NCBI RefSeq assembly: GCF_002802875.1
Contig: NZ_PEBI01000001.1
Coordinates: 583,830-647,829 of the forward strand
From: Bifidobacterium primatium
GTDB taxonomy: Bacteria; Actinomycetota; Actinomycetes; Actinomycetales; Bifidobacteriaceae
Length of the DNA: 64,000 nt
Reading direction: 5' to 3'
Shown: positions 53,318-62,604 of the stretch, piece after piece
How positions within the stretch are numbered: the stretch's first letter is position 1
Layout: each line of letters begins with the position of its first letter
Made by a program: the position numbers and the translations under genes
The notes under the pieces: generated by a model
Databases searched by the model: none
What the model was told of the DNA's origin: nothing
Seen by the model: only the letters and a program-made list of their open reading frames with translations

Positions 53318-55069
53318 CTACTTTGCTTCGCCCGCAGACGCACCGGCCACACCGGACGCGCCAGCCTCGCTGCCACGGGAGGCCTTGAGCATGGAGACGC
53401 AGGTGCCGGCGAGCAGCAGCGCGGCCGAGGCCAACGCGACTGCCGCAATTGCGGTGCCGGTGGTCGCCAGCGTCCTGTTCTGTTCGGCGACAGGCGTCTT
53501 GCCCTGCGAGTTCGCCAGCCACTGCTGGGCGGCGGTACGGTTCGCGGCGGCCGAGCCGTCACCGGACGACGTCAGTCCCGAGCCGGCCCCGGTCCCCGAG
53601 ACTCCCGCACCGTTCGGCGTATTGCCGGAACTGCCACCGATGGAGGGAATCTTCTTCCATCGCGCCGTGTAGGTGGCGTCTTCGCGCACCGGCAGGAACC
53701 GGTTGAATCGCATGCCGGAAGCGGAATACCAGCCGTCCAGCATCATGCCGCTCGGGGCCTGCGGCGAGGGGATGTCGCTGCTGAGCAGCCACAGCCCCTT
53801 GAGCACCGTCGACTGCTTCTGATGCGTCCTGCCGGCGGCATCCTTCCATATGAAGGTCACTGTCACATGAATCACATCACTCGGGGAGCCGCCGTTGCCA
53901 CCGTTGCCGTTACCGCCGTTGCTCTTCAGCGTGGCGACCAGATGCATGTTCCAGCCTTCGGCCACGCCGCCCGAAAGATTCGCATCATACGTCTTGCCGG
54001 TGAGCTCGTCGGTCCAGCCGGTGATGCTGTAGCCTGCCGGCACGAGCGCATTGATTACGCCCTGCTTGGCGGCGAGCGCTTCGGAAAGCGACGAACCGGT
54101 CTTCACGCGTTCAAGCACGAACAGATTGCCCACCGAGAACATGATCTGCGTGTTGGTGGCCTGCAGATCGGAAACGGCGAAGAAGGTCGTGTCCACGTTT
54201 GCCGCGCCGGCGTCGGAAAGGTCGGCCTTGTATGTGTGGAGCAGTGCGTGCCAGCCGGTGATCCTGAGATTCGCCGGCATACGGGATTCGATCTGCGATT
54301 TCACGGCCGCGTAGGCGTCGGCGTATGAGCTGCCGCGGTCCACCGTGGTGCTGACGACGGCGTTCGCCACGTTCGGAATCACGAACCGCACATGCACCTG
54401 CGCGCTCGTGGACGGCAGGTCGGGCAGCTGCTGCGCCAGCACGGCGGTGAACGTCACCGTCTTCTCGCCGCTCACCTTCGCGCCGAGCAGGTCGGCGGAG
54501 TACGTTACGCCCGTCGACGACTTCCATCCGACGATCACGTACCCTTCCGGCACATCGAGCTCGGTGTCGCTGGGCACGGTCACGTCGAGACTGCCCGTGT
54601 AGGTGCGGGTCACGGTGGTGTGACGCCCGTTGACCGTGAACGTGATCTCGGTGCTGTATTCGCGGCTTGCACCGCCATCGCCGTCGGCGTTGGAGCCACT
54701 GGTATTGGATGAGCCGCTGCCGGCCGCAGCATCATCGGACGAGACGCCGCCTGACGGTCTGCCATCAGCCGAACTGCTGCCACTGCCGGCCGCCGAACCG
54801 GAGCCCAATCCCGACGTCGTATCCGAACCGCCGTTCGTCTTGCCGACCGTCGAGGAGTCCCCCGATGCCGCAATGGTCGCGCCGGCAGTCGCACCGGCCG
54901 CGTTCCCCGCTCCGCCGGCCGTGCCATCCGCCGCGAATGCCGTCCCCGGTGCCACGGCCACGAATCCCAATGTCGCCACGGCCACAACGGCCGCAGTCAG
55001 CCGACCGATTTTCGAATTCCTGCCACGGGAGTCATTACCGCGGGAATCCCTGCCCCAGCGTGCACGCAT
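53318..55069 (-). CDS. Secreted cell-wall surface protein with InlB-type repeat and LATTG tail
   Basis: A 583-aa protein. Basic N-terminus, signal helix (LTAAVVAVATLGFVAVAPGT, cleavage near FAA-DG), then a Gly/Ser/Ala-rich low-complexity region of about 100 residues. Several beta-grasp or InlB B-repeat-like modules follow (YVIVGWKSSTGVTYSADLLG, YSITGWTDELTGKTYDANL, MLDGWYSASGMRFNRF), typical of Listeria/Bacteroides-type adhesins. The end has LATTG, a hydrophobic helix and KASRG, a variant sortase signal. ATG 55069 has AGAGG 8 nt upstream; ATG 55075 is in frame. Adhesion is inferred only. Confidence 0.82.
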   Translation of the reverse strand: MRARWGRDSRGNDSRGRNSKIGRLTAAVVAVATLGFVAVAPGTAFAADGTAGGAGNAAGATAGATIAASGDSSTVGKTNGGSDTTSGLGSGSAAGSGSSSADGRPSGGVSSDDAAAGSGSSNTSGSNADGDGGASREYSTEITFTVNGRHTTVTRTYTGSLDVTVPSDTELDVPEGYVIVGWKSSTGVTYSADLLGAKVSGEKTVTFTAVLAQQLPDLPSTSAQVHVRFVIPNVANAVVSTTVDRGSSYADAYAAVKSQIESRMPANLRITGWHALLHTYKADLSDAGAANVDTTFFAVSDLQATNTQIMFSVGNLFVLERVKTGSSLSEALAAKQGVINALVPAGYSITGWTDELTGKTYDANLSGGVAEGWNMHLVATLKSNGGNGNGGNGGSPSDVIHVTVTFIWKDAAGRTHQKQSTVLKGLWLLSSDIPSPQAPSGMMLDGWYSASGMRFNRFLPVREDATYTARWKKIPSIGGSSGNTPNGAGVSGTGAGSGLTSSGDGSAAANRTAAQQWLANSQGKTPVAEQNRTLATTGTAIAAVALASAALLLAGTCVSMLKASRGSEAGASGVAGASAGEAK

Positions 55070-55329
55070 TCTCATCGCCTCTACTCTTCTACAGTGCTCA
55101 TACGGCATCCGCCGATACGACGTCCGCTCACGCCCGGCCGTATGCCGATGCACAACGGAATGCCGACGCGGACGCTTCGCGCCGACGCGGCATCCGTCAT
55201 GCCCCTTACCTATAGACCGTATTGTATCTCGCTTATTTCAACATGTTGATGGCATTGTTCACGACATGACATCGCCCGGCATCGGACCTACTATGGCAAC
55301 GAGAGAGCAAGAAAAGACAGAGGAGCATC

Positions 55330-55821
55330 ATGAACGAGGAAGACGACGAGCATCCTCACGACGACTCGCAGCACGACTACGATCGCGACCGCACGCGGCC
55401 GACGACGCCGGACACACCTGACGACGACGCCCCCAACTCCAGTGCCGACGACCCCGTCATTCCTCCCGATGAGAGCGGCAACGACAATGGCAACATCGAT
55501 GCCGACAGCACCGGCGAAACCGACGACGACAACAACACCAACAACGTCATCGACGAGGATGAAGAGGACGAGGAGACCAGCTCCACGGCCGTCCAGCAGC
55601 TCAGCGCCGCAGCGGTGATACTCGGCATCGTCGCCATCGTATTGTGCTTCATACCGAAGGTTCCGCTCACCATCGCGCTCGCCGTCGCCATCGTCGGCAC
55701 CGTGCTAGGCCTGGTGAACTGTCTTTCGGCCACCGTATTGCATCAGCCCCGCATACGATTCGCCGCGGCGGGGGGAACGGTGATCGGCGCCTTGGCCATC
55801 ATCACCGTCCTCTTCCTGTGA
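55330..55821 (+). CDS. Hypothetical membrane protein with acidic N-terminal half
   Basis: Not recognised beyond a DUF4190-like pattern. 163 aa: the first ~90 residues are Asp/Asn/Glu-rich and probably disordered, followed by three hydrophobic segments (AAAVILGIVAIVLCFIP, TIALAVAIVGTVLGLVN, GGTVIGALAIITVLFL). GAGGAG lies before ATG 55330. It is divergent from the InlB-like surface protein and convergent with the AIM24 gene. Confidence 0.75.
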   Translation: MNEEDDEHPHDDSQHDYDRDRTRPTTPDTPDDDAPNSSADDPVIPPDESGNDNGNIDADSTGETDDDNNTNNVIDEDEEDEETSSTAVQQLSAAAVILGIVAIVLCFIPKVPLTIALAVAIVGTVLGLVNCLSATVLHQPRIRFAAAGGTVIGALAIITVLFL

Positions 55822-55831
55822 TGGTGATAGA

Positions 55832-55947
55832 GGCGTGATGGTGATGGAGGCGGTGTGTCTTCGACGCACCGCCTAGCTCGACGTACTTTTGTACGCCTTC
55901 GCACACGGACCGCCGAATCCGCACACATCCTGCATCACCATCACGCC
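55832..55947. terminator. Large stem-loop between convergent genes
   Basis: GGCGTGATGGTGATG (55832-55846) pairs with CATCACCATCACGCC (55933-55947). Inside are GGCGGTG/CACCGCC (55849-55873) and GTAC-TTTT-GTAC. Its position suggests bidirectional termination. Confidence 0.6.
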
Positions 55948-55964
55948 GCCTCCGTCGAATCGAA

Positions 55965-56765
55965 TCACACCGAGCCGGAGCCGGCGTTGATGCCGAACGT
56001 CGGCGCGGCGACCGGCGCGAGCAGCACACGGCCGGAGCCGCGGTAGACGTTGACGAGTCCTTCGCCGCTGGCAGCGGAGCCGATGAGCGTCTTGCCCGAG
56101 CGCTCGACGGTGAACTGCAGGCCTGAGGTCCATGCGATGGCGAAGTTGCCGTCGATCTTGAGCACGTCGTTTTCGAGGTCGATGGTCACGAGTTCGGACG
56201 CGGGGACGGGCGATTCGAGGGCGACCGTGCCGGCGCCCTCCAATGCGAGGTTGAACAGGCCTTCGCCGCCTGCGACCATGGCGCTGGGCCGCGAGACCAT
56301 GACGGCGCGCTGGCTTACGGTGGATTCGCAGGCGTAGAACAATCCGTCGTTGACGGTCATGCTGCCGCCCATCTGACGCATGGGGTCGAGCAGCAGGATG
56401 TGACGGTACGTGGGTTCGAGCACGAGCATGCCGCTGCCGACGTATTCGGGCTTGATGGCGGATTCCTTGGTGACGGCGCCGCGGGCCATCTTGCCGATGA
56501 AGTCGCCGACGCCCTTCACACCGGTCGTGGCCTCGATGTTGCCGGCGACCCACTGCATGGCGCCGGCCTGTACGGTGGCGCCGACGCGGCCGTTGAGATT
56601 GCAGATGACCTGACGGCGACGAACGTTCATTTCGGAGGCGAAGTAGGCGCTGATGGCATCGCCGTATCCGACCGAAAGATCGCGTTTCCATTCGATGACC
56701 TGGAAGATGCCCTGCTGGGCCACGATGTCAACGTCGTCGTTGTCCGTGAAATTGTAGATTCTCAT
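55965..56765 (-). CDS. AIM24 family protein
   Basis: A 266-aa cytoplasmic beta-helix protein of the AIM24 family (TIGR00266 type). FQVIEWKRDLSVGYGDAISAYF, GGSMTVNDGLFYACESTVSQ and AGGEGLFNLALEGAGTVALE are typical. Bacterial members have no settled role. The start at 56765 has GGAAAGGA 5 nt upstream. It is divergent from the beta-helix surface protein gene. Confidence 0.88.
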   Translation of the reverse strand: MRIYNFTDNDDVDIVAQQGIFQVIEWKRDLSVGYGDAISAYFASEMNVRRRQVICNLNGRVGATVQAGAMQWVAGNIEATTGVKGVGDFIGKMARGAVTKESAIKPEYVGSGMLVLEPTYRHILLLDPMRQMGGSMTVNDGLFYACESTVSQRAVMVSRPSAMVAGGEGLFNLALEGAGTVALESPVPASELVTIDLENDVLKIDGNFAIAWTSGLQFTVERSGKTLIGSAASGEGLVNVYRGSGRVLLAPVAAPTFGINAGSGSV

Positions 56766-56917
56766 GCCGTTCCTTTCCGGTTGAATCCCATCGTTTTCCC
56801 AGTGTACGGCATCGGTATTCGCGGGCCGCGAGCGCGAGACCCCGGATGTACGGACGGGGTGTGAACGCTTTTTCGTGGAATACCCGACGAATGATAAAGA
56901 GGGTATCATTCATGCAA

Positions 56918-56938
56918 TCCCATAGGGGGTATAGACTG
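56918..56938 (+). promoter_or_regulatory. Promoter-like motif GGGGG-NN-TAGACT before the beta-helix surface gene
   Basis: GGGGG (56925-56929), two bases, then TAGACT (56932-56937) and G. The same geometry, GGGGG-NN-TATACT-G, occurs before the other sortase-substrate gene at 62511-62524. Confidence 0.5.
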
Positions 56939-56990
56939 GTGGATAGTGCCCGAAGAGATACTGACGGCAAGGGGAAAGCGAAGGAGCGAA

Positions 56991-59540
56991 ATGACACAAC
57001 GTGACTTCTCCACATCAACAAACGTACGGTCCGTGAAGGGCGGCATCGTGCGCATGGCGATCGCCGGCATGGCCGCCGTCGCCATGGCGGCACCCTTCAT
57101 TACCCCCGTTTCCGCAAACGCGGCGACGGAGACCGCGACCACAACGACCGTGGCCGCGAGCACGAAGGCCACGGCCGGCGCGTTCACCGCCGACGGCAAG
57201 ACCTTCGACAGCTTCACCGACGCGCTTGCCGCGGCCGCGAAGGCCGACGACAAGACGGTCACCATCACCGAATCCACCGATGCGAGCCTGTCGGTCGCCA
57301 ACACCTACGAGGGCATCACCGTCACGGCCGCCAAGGGCGTGGTCTTCTCCGGCTCGCTGCGCGTCAACGCATCCAAGGCGACCGTGAAGAACATGACGTT
57401 CAAGCTCGATCCGGCCACGAGCAAGAACGCCCAGAACCTCATCGTCAGCGGCAAGGCCGCCGGCGTGACCATCACCGGCAACACCTTCGAGATCGCGGCC
57501 GGCGATCCGGCGAACGGCGCATCCAAGAACCCGGATTGGCAGCCCAGCTCGGTGTGGCTGGAGAACGGCGCGAACGGCACCGTCATCAGCAAGAACACGT
57601 TCAAGCTCGGCCAGGTCGTCAATAATTCCGCCGTCGGCGTGAACATCGTCGGCAACGGCACGAATCCGATCACCGGCACCAAGATCACGAACAACACGGT
57701 GACGTCCGGCCCGATTTCCGGCGAGGGCAAGTCCGGTTCGATGATGTTCGTGGTGGGCAACGGCAACACGCAGGCCGGCTCCTACGGCATCACCGACACG
57801 ACGATCAGCGGCAATATCGTGAAGAATGAAACGGGCCTTTCCGCAAGCACGTCGAGGACCTACGCCTTTGCGGTGACCGCCACCAAGAACACGGTCATCG
57901 ACGACAACACGGTCGAAGGCTACGCCGCCGTCTCCTACAGCGTCTGGCCGAGCCAGGGACCGAACGACGGTCTGAAGGTCACGAACAACACGCTTGATGC
58001 GTTCGCCGGCGTGCTGATGGGCAGCTACGTCACCGAAGGCGGCCTGACCGTCGACGGCAACACCTTCGGCAAGAACACGCAGTACGCCTACAACGGCAAC
58101 ACCACGTACGCCGTCAACCAGGACGGGAAGGCCTACTCCTCCGTCGCCAAGGCCATCGAGACCGGCGCGACCACCGTCAAGCTGCTGCAGAACGTGACCG
58201 AGGACGTGACGATTCCGGCCGGCAAGACCGTCACAATCGACCTGGCCGGCTTCACACTGACCAACAAGGCCGGCCACACCATCACCAACAAGGGCACGCT
58301 GACCGTCAAGGACTCCTCCGCCAAGAAGACCGGCGTCATCGACAACGTGACACATCAGAAGGCGGCCCTCTACAACGAGGAAGGCGCCACGGCCACGCTC
58401 GACGGCGGCAAGTTCAAGCGCTCCAAGGAGACCGGCACCGCGGACAACACCTTCTACACGATTCTCAATCACGGCGACATGACCATCAACGACGGCACCA
58501 CCGTGGAGCTGCTGCTCTCCGACGGCAAGCCCGCCGGCTACTCCAGCCTCATCGACAACGGCTACTACTCCGGCAAGCCCGCGAACGGCAAGAACGCCAC
58601 CATGGTCATCAACGGCGGCACGTTCGACGGTGGCCGTTACGTGAAGAACGACTCCTACGGCGACATGACCATCAACGGCGGCACGTTCAAGAACGGCGCC
58701 TCCGACGCGGTGCTCAACTGGCATCACCTGACCATCAACGGCGGTTCGTTCGACCCGGCCGACTCCGCAAGCGGCATCCTGCTGAACGGCAAGGTCTACA
58801 AGGGCTCCGAGGACGGCGTGGCCACGATCACCGGCGGCGAGTTCACGCTGACCGGCAGCCAGAAGGTCGTCGTGCTGCCGGCGGCCTCCGGCCCGAGCCA
58901 GGGCTCCGAGAACGTGACGATCTCCGGCGGCACGTACGCCGGCGTGAAGCCCGAGGCCAAGTACATCATCAAGAGCTCCGGACTGACGACCAACGAGGAC
59001 GGCACGTTCGGCGTGAAGAAGGCCGTGCTGACGCTCGGCACGACGTCCGTGAAGCACGACGTCGCCAAGGGCGAGCTGACCGCCGACGCCATCACCACGC
59101 TGGTCGCCCCGTCCGTCAACGTCGAAGGCTATACGATTTCGGCCGACGAGCAGCAGCTCGCCGCGATCAACGAGGCCATCAAGGCCGGCCGCACCGGTGA
59201 TTTCGAGCTGAAGTTCAACGCCGTCAAGGAAGGCGCGACCGAGGCCACGATCACCACGCTGACCGAGACCGCCACCGTCACGCTGACGAAGGCCGAGGAG
59301 CCGGCGCCGAACCCGGAGCCGAGCGACAAGCCTTCGGACAACGGCGGCGCGGCCAAGCCGAGCGCCAAGCCGACGACTCCGTCGAGCAACCCGACGACCA
59401 CCACGGGCAATAACGCGAACGGCACGAACGCGAACCGACTGGGCAAGACCGGCACCGCCATCGCCGGCATCTCCGCGGTCGCCATCGCCCTGCTCGCCGC
59501 CGGCGGCATCACCATCGCCGTCCGCCGTCGCAAGGCGTGA
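56991..59540 (+). CDS. Secreted cell-wall beta-helix surface protein with LGKTG tail
   Basis: An 849-aa extracellular protein. Signal sequence in residues 1-45 (VRMAIAGMAAVAMAAPFITP). The body is a long right-handed parallel beta-helix, shown by recurring VTITGNTF, TKITNNTV, TTISGNIV, MTINGGTF and LTINGGSF turns, as in pectate-lyase-like or polymorphic surface repeat proteins. No catalytic triad was identified. A Pro/Ser/Thr-rich spacer leads to LGKTG, a hydrophobic helix and RRRKA, a variant sortase signal. AAGGAG lies just before ATG 56991. Glycan binding or surface structure is likely; enzymatic action is unproven. Confidence 0.85.
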   Translation: MTQRDFSTSTNVRSVKGGIVRMAIAGMAAVAMAAPFITPVSANAATETATTTTVAASTKATAGAFTADGKTFDSFTDALAAAAKADDKTVTITESTDASLSVANTYEGITVTAAKGVVFSGSLRVNASKATVKNMTFKLDPATSKNAQNLIVSGKAAGVTITGNTFEIAAGDPANGASKNPDWQPSSVWLENGANGTVISKNTFKLGQVVNNSAVGVNIVGNGTNPITGTKITNNTVTSGPISGEGKSGSMMFVVGNGNTQAGSYGITDTTISGNIVKNETGLSASTSRTYAFAVTATKNTVIDDNTVEGYAAVSYSVWPSQGPNDGLKVTNNTLDAFAGVLMGSYVTEGGLTVDGNTFGKNTQYAYNGNTTYAVNQDGKAYSSVAKAIETGATTVKLLQNVTEDVTIPAGKTVTIDLAGFTLTNKAGHTITNKGTLTVKDSSAKKTGVIDNVTHQKAALYNEEGATATLDGGKFKRSKETGTADNTFYTILNHGDMTINDGTTVELLLSDGKPAGYSSLIDNGYYSGKPANGKNATMVINGGTFDGGRYVKNDSYGDMTINGGTFKNGASDAVLNWHHLTINGGSFDPADSASGILLNGKVYKGSEDGVATITGGEFTLTGSQKVVVLPAASGPSQGSENVTISGGTYAGVKPEAKYIIKSSGLTTNEDGTFGVKKAVLTLGTTSVKHDVAKGELTADAITTLVAPSVNVEGYTISADEQQLAAINEAIKAGRTGDFELKFNAVKEGATEATITTLTETATVTLTKAEEPAPNPEPSDKPSDNGGAAKPSAKPTTPSSNPTTTTGNNANGTNANRLGKTGTAIAGISAVAIALLAAGGITIAVRRRKA

Positions 59541-59611
59541 CACCTTTCCCAACGCCGACAGGGGAGACGTTGCGCCTAGCGGTGTGACGAAGGGAGAGTT
59601 CACGATATAGC

Positions 59612-59667
59612 AAAAAGGTCTTGTGGAGTGGTTCCACACATCGGAAACCACTTCACAAGACCTTTTT
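59612..59667. terminator. Bidirectional terminator between the surface gene and cysS
   Basis: AAAAAGGTCTTGTG pairs with CACAAGACCTTTTT, with inner arms AGTGGTT/AACCACT. A-run and T-run on both sides serve convergent genes. Confidence 0.92.
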
Positions 59668-59753
59668 CATATTCGAGGCCGAATTTCCCCTTCACTCATC
59701 ATTCACTGCGTGCACGAATCCACCGCCACGCCCGATGATGCCCTGTCGTTCGG

Positions 59754-61352
59754 TTATTTCAGCGACCAGGTCGAGCCCGAAGCGGTGTCCTCGATCGCCA
59801 CGCCGGCGGCGGCGAGGGCGTCACGGATGGCGTCGGCCTTGGCGTAGTCCTTGTTCTTGCGGGCAGCGGCGCGCGCATCGAGCTGCTCGGAGATGAGCGC
59901 GTCGAGCACATCGTGCTCCTTGTTGCCCTCACCGTCGGAACCGCCGGCCGACCATTCCTCGGCGAGCGGATCGAGGCCGAGGGTGTCGAGCATGGCGCGC
60001 ACGGAGACGAGTCGGCTGCGGATGTCGGCGCGGGCGGCGTCGGTGTCGGCGGCGTCCTCGAGCTTGGAAAGCAGCGTGTTGCCGGCGCGCACGGCGCTGA
60101 ACACGGCGGCGACGGCCCCGGCCACGTTGATGTCGTCGTTCATGGCGGCCACGAAGTCCTGCGGCAGGTCGCCGGCGCCGACGCTCTGGATCTCGTCGCG
60201 CGAGGGCTGTTCGCCGATCACGCCGCCGGCGCGTTCGATGAAGTTGGCGACGCGGTCGTAGGCGGCCTGTGCCTCGTTGAGCGTCTGATCGCCCCACTCA
60301 AGCATGGAGCGGTACTGCACGGAGGCGAGCGCGTAGCGCACGACCCAGGCGCTGTGTTCCGCAAGCACGGTGGGCACGGAGAGGCCGTTGCCGAGCGACT
60401 TGCTCATCTTCTCGCCCTTCTGCGTCACCCATGCGGAGTGCATCCAGTGGTGGGCGAATCCCCAGCCGGCGGCGCGGGACTGTGCGGTCTCGTTCTCGTG
60501 GTGGGGGAAGCGCAGGTCGAGGCCGCCGCCGTGGATGTCGAAGTCGTCGCCGAGGTAGCGGTGGCTCATGGCGGAGCATTCGAGGTGCCATCCGGGACGG
60601 CCCACGCCGAACGGCGTCACCCAGCGGGCGTCGAGCGGATCGGTGTCCTTGGGGGCCTTCCACAGGGCGAAGTCGCGCGGGTCGCGCTTGTCGGGCGAGG
60701 CGTCGGCGGCGTCGACCGGATTGTACTTGTCGGGGCCGGTGGCGTCGACGCTGGGGCCCATGCGGTCGGCCACGGCGGCGGCCTCGTCGGCGGCGGGCTT
60801 GGTGCCGGTCTCCTGGTGCGTCAGCTCGCCGTAGCGCGGCCAGCTGGCCACGTCGAAGTACACGTTGCCGCTGGGCTTGCCGTCGGGGCCGGGCACGACG
60901 TAGGCGTGGCCGTTGTCGATGATGCGCTGGATGAGGTCGATCATATCGAGCATGTGGCCGGTGGCGCGCGGCTCGTAGGTGGGCGGCAGTACGCCGAGCG
61001 TCTCGTACGCCTCGGTGAACTCGCGCTCGTAGATGTAGGCGCGCTCCCACCAGCGCTGGCCGGCGGCACGGGCCTTGTCGAGGATCTTGTCGTCGATGTC
61101 GGTCACGTTGCGCACGAACGTCACCTTGTAGCCCAGTCGCAGCAGCCAGCGGCGTACGACGTCGAACGCCACGGCGGCGCGGATGTGGCCGACGTGCGGG
61201 GAGCTCTGCACGGTGGCGCCGCACACGTAGATGCCCACCTCGCCGGGATGAATCGACTCGAAGGGCGCGATGCTATGGGTCGCGGTGTCGTACAAACGCA
61301 GGTTGCTTGCCACGGAATCGTTGAAATCAAGCGGTTTTGGGGTGCTAGTCAT
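59754..61352 (-). CDS. cysS: Cysteinyl-tRNA synthetase
   Basis: Class I synthetase, 532 aa. Zinc-ligand Cys in [17 protein letters not shown] with the HIGH motif, [33 protein letters not shown] and EKMSKSLGN (KMSKS). An insert of about 45 residues rich in Ala/Asp/Pro (about 205-250, around [13 protein letters not shown]) lengthens the protein relative to the ~460-aa norm. TATTCT (61364-61359) lies 6 nt before ATG 61352 and no ribosome site is present, indicating a leaderless message. It is divergent from the glutamine amidotransferase gene. Confidence 0.95.
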   Translation of the reverse strand: MTSTPKPLDFNDSVASNLRLYDTATHSIAPFESIHPGEVGIYVCGATVQSSPHVGHIRAAVAFDVVRRWLLRLGYKVTFVRNVTDIDDKILDKARAAGQRWWERAYIYEREFTEAYETLGVLPPTYEPRATGHMLDMIDLIQRIIDNGHAYVVPGPDGKPSGNVYFDVASWPRYGELTHQETGTKPAADEAAAVADRMGPSVDATGPDKYNPVDAADASPDKRDPRDFALWKAPKDTDPLDARWVTPFGVGRPGWHLECSAMSHRYLGDDFDIHGGGLDLRFPHHENETAQSRAAGWGFAHHWMHSAWVTQKGEKMSKSLGNGLSVPTVLAEHSAWVVRYALASVQYRSMLEWGDQTLNEAQAAYDRVANFIERAGGVIGEQPSRDEIQSVGAGDLPQDFVAAMNDDINVAGAVAAVFSAVRAGNTLLSKLEDAADTDAARADIRSRLVSVRAMLDTLGLDPLAEEWSAGGSDGEGNKEHDVLDALISEQLDARAAARKNKDYAKADAIRDALAAAGVAIEDTASGSTWSLK

Positions 61353-61544
61353 AATTCGAGAATATGCGTGATGTCCGACATAGGCAAGCATCGGCACACC
61401 ACTTTCCGCATCCTCGTCATAACCGTTTTCTTTAGCCTTTCCCAACCGGCCCGCAATGCCCCGTCCGGTCGTTCATCAAGGCGTTACACGGGAAATCGGC
61501 CGTACTGCCGCGATAGTCCGCCGTTCGGTGTCACAATAGAAGGT

Positions 61545-62267
61545 ATGGCGAAGGCACAGGTTTTGATTTTTCAGCATGTCGACTGGGAGAAGCCCGGTCG
61601 TATCCTCGATAATCTCGATGAGATGGACGTCCCGTCCCAGGTCCTCAACATCGCGAAGAAGAAGAAACCCGATCTGCCTGATTTCAACGAGGTGGCCGGC
61701 GTGGTGATCATGGGCGGTCCGATGGGCGCCACGGATTTCGACAAGTATCCCGGCCTCAAGGCCGAGGGCAAGATCGCGAAGGCTGCTATCGCCGTAGGCA
61801 AGCCGGTGCTGGGCGTGTGCCTCGGCCATCAGATCATCGCCACGGCGTTGGGCGCCAAACTGAAGTCGGGCAAGGCGCCGGAAATCGGCTTCGGCCCCAT
61901 CAAGCGCGTCGATCGTCATGATTATTTCTCGATGTGGGCGAAGGAACTCACCGTTCTGCATTGGCATAACGACGTGGTCGGCCTGCCCGAGGGCGGCCAG
62001 CTGCTCGCGCATTCCCCGCTGACGAAGAACCAGGCGTTCCGCGTGGGTTCGGCGCTGGGCATGCAGTTCCATCTTGAGGTGACGGCCCCGCTGTTCGAGG
62101 AGTGGCTGAGCACGCCGGAGATGGTCGAGGGCATGAAGAAGTCGGAGTTGTCCAAGCTTCGAGACGATTTCGCGGAATATAATCCGCGTCTGCAGCCGTT
62201 GGCCGAGTCCGTGTTCTCCGGCTTCGCGGCCCGCTGCGCATCGTACGCGAAGTCGCTGAACGGCTGA
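61545..62267 (+). CDS. Type 1 glutamine amidotransferase (GMP synthase-like)
   Basis: A 240-aa stand-alone class I amidotransferase. The nucleophile elbow is VLGVCLGHQIIATALGA, the catalytic His is in MQFHLEVT with Glu two residues on, and the oxyanion strand is VVIMGGPMGATD. No synthetase domain is attached, so the acceptor is unknown; members of this group are GuaA-like and sometimes act on small metabolites. CACAAT ends 7 nt before ATG 61545, and AAGG is also present. Confidence 0.88.
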   Translation: MAKAQVLIFQHVDWEKPGRILDNLDEMDVPSQVLNIAKKKKPDLPDFNEVAGVVIMGGPMGATDFDKYPGLKAEGKIAKAAIAVGKPVLGVCLGHQIIATALGAKLKSGKAPEIGFGPIKRVDRHDYFSMWAKELTVLHWHNDVVGLPEGGQLLAHSPLTKNQAFRVGSALGMQFHLEVTAPLFEEWLSTPEMVEGMKKSELSKLRDDFAEYNPRLQPLAESVFSGFAARCASYAKSLNG

Positions 62268-62335
62268 ACGCCTTCAACGCAGCCAAACACCCCGTCGGGA
62301 TATACCCCCATAAAGACGTTGATTTTCATCGAAAT

Positions 62336-62372
62336 CGTCGTATATGCACCCCCGTGCATATACGACGTTTTT
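62336..62372 (+). terminator. Terminator of the amidotransferase gene
   Basis: A 14-bp perfect stem CGTCGTATATGCAC with its complement, loop CCCC, then TTTTT. Confidence 0.92.
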
Positions 62373-62510
62373 CTTTTGGCTGCGGTTTCCGCGTCATTGC
62401 TTCGAAATACATAGGTTAGCGCTCACATCCCGGCCTTCGTTCATCGTCACCGCCCTCCACGTCGATTACCCCCGACAGCCGACATCTACCCGTAAATCAT
62501 TAGACCTTAC

Positions 62511-62523
62511 GGGGGTGTATACT
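62511..62523 (+). promoter_or_regulatory. Promoter-like motif GGGGG-TG-TATACT
   Basis: TATACT at 62518-62523 is preceded by GGGGGTG, an extended -10-like arrangement shared with 56925-56937. Confidence 0.55.
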
Positions 62524-62604
62524 GACCACTTGGTTGCACATGTGTAAGGTACTGCCGGCGGAGAGAGACAACGCCGGATCGCAGACTGTGATGAAGGGAC
62601 AACA

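Larger units (their letters stand above)
62268..62604. other. Intergenic region before the LPKTG surface gene
   Basis: No gene seen in 337 bp. It holds the terminator at 62336-62372 and the GGGGG-NN-TATACT promoter at 62511-62523, with a leader of about 75 nt. Confidence 0.55.

Noticed and set aside
56919-56937. CsoR operator upstream of the beta-helix surface gene
   Set aside because: Only the GGGGGTAT half matches; the ATACCCC half is degraded. Treated as a promoter feature instead.
57015-59651. Long minus-strand frame opposite the beta-helix surface protein
   Set aside because: The plus-strand protein has a signal peptide, repeat fold and sortase tail; the antisense frame has none.
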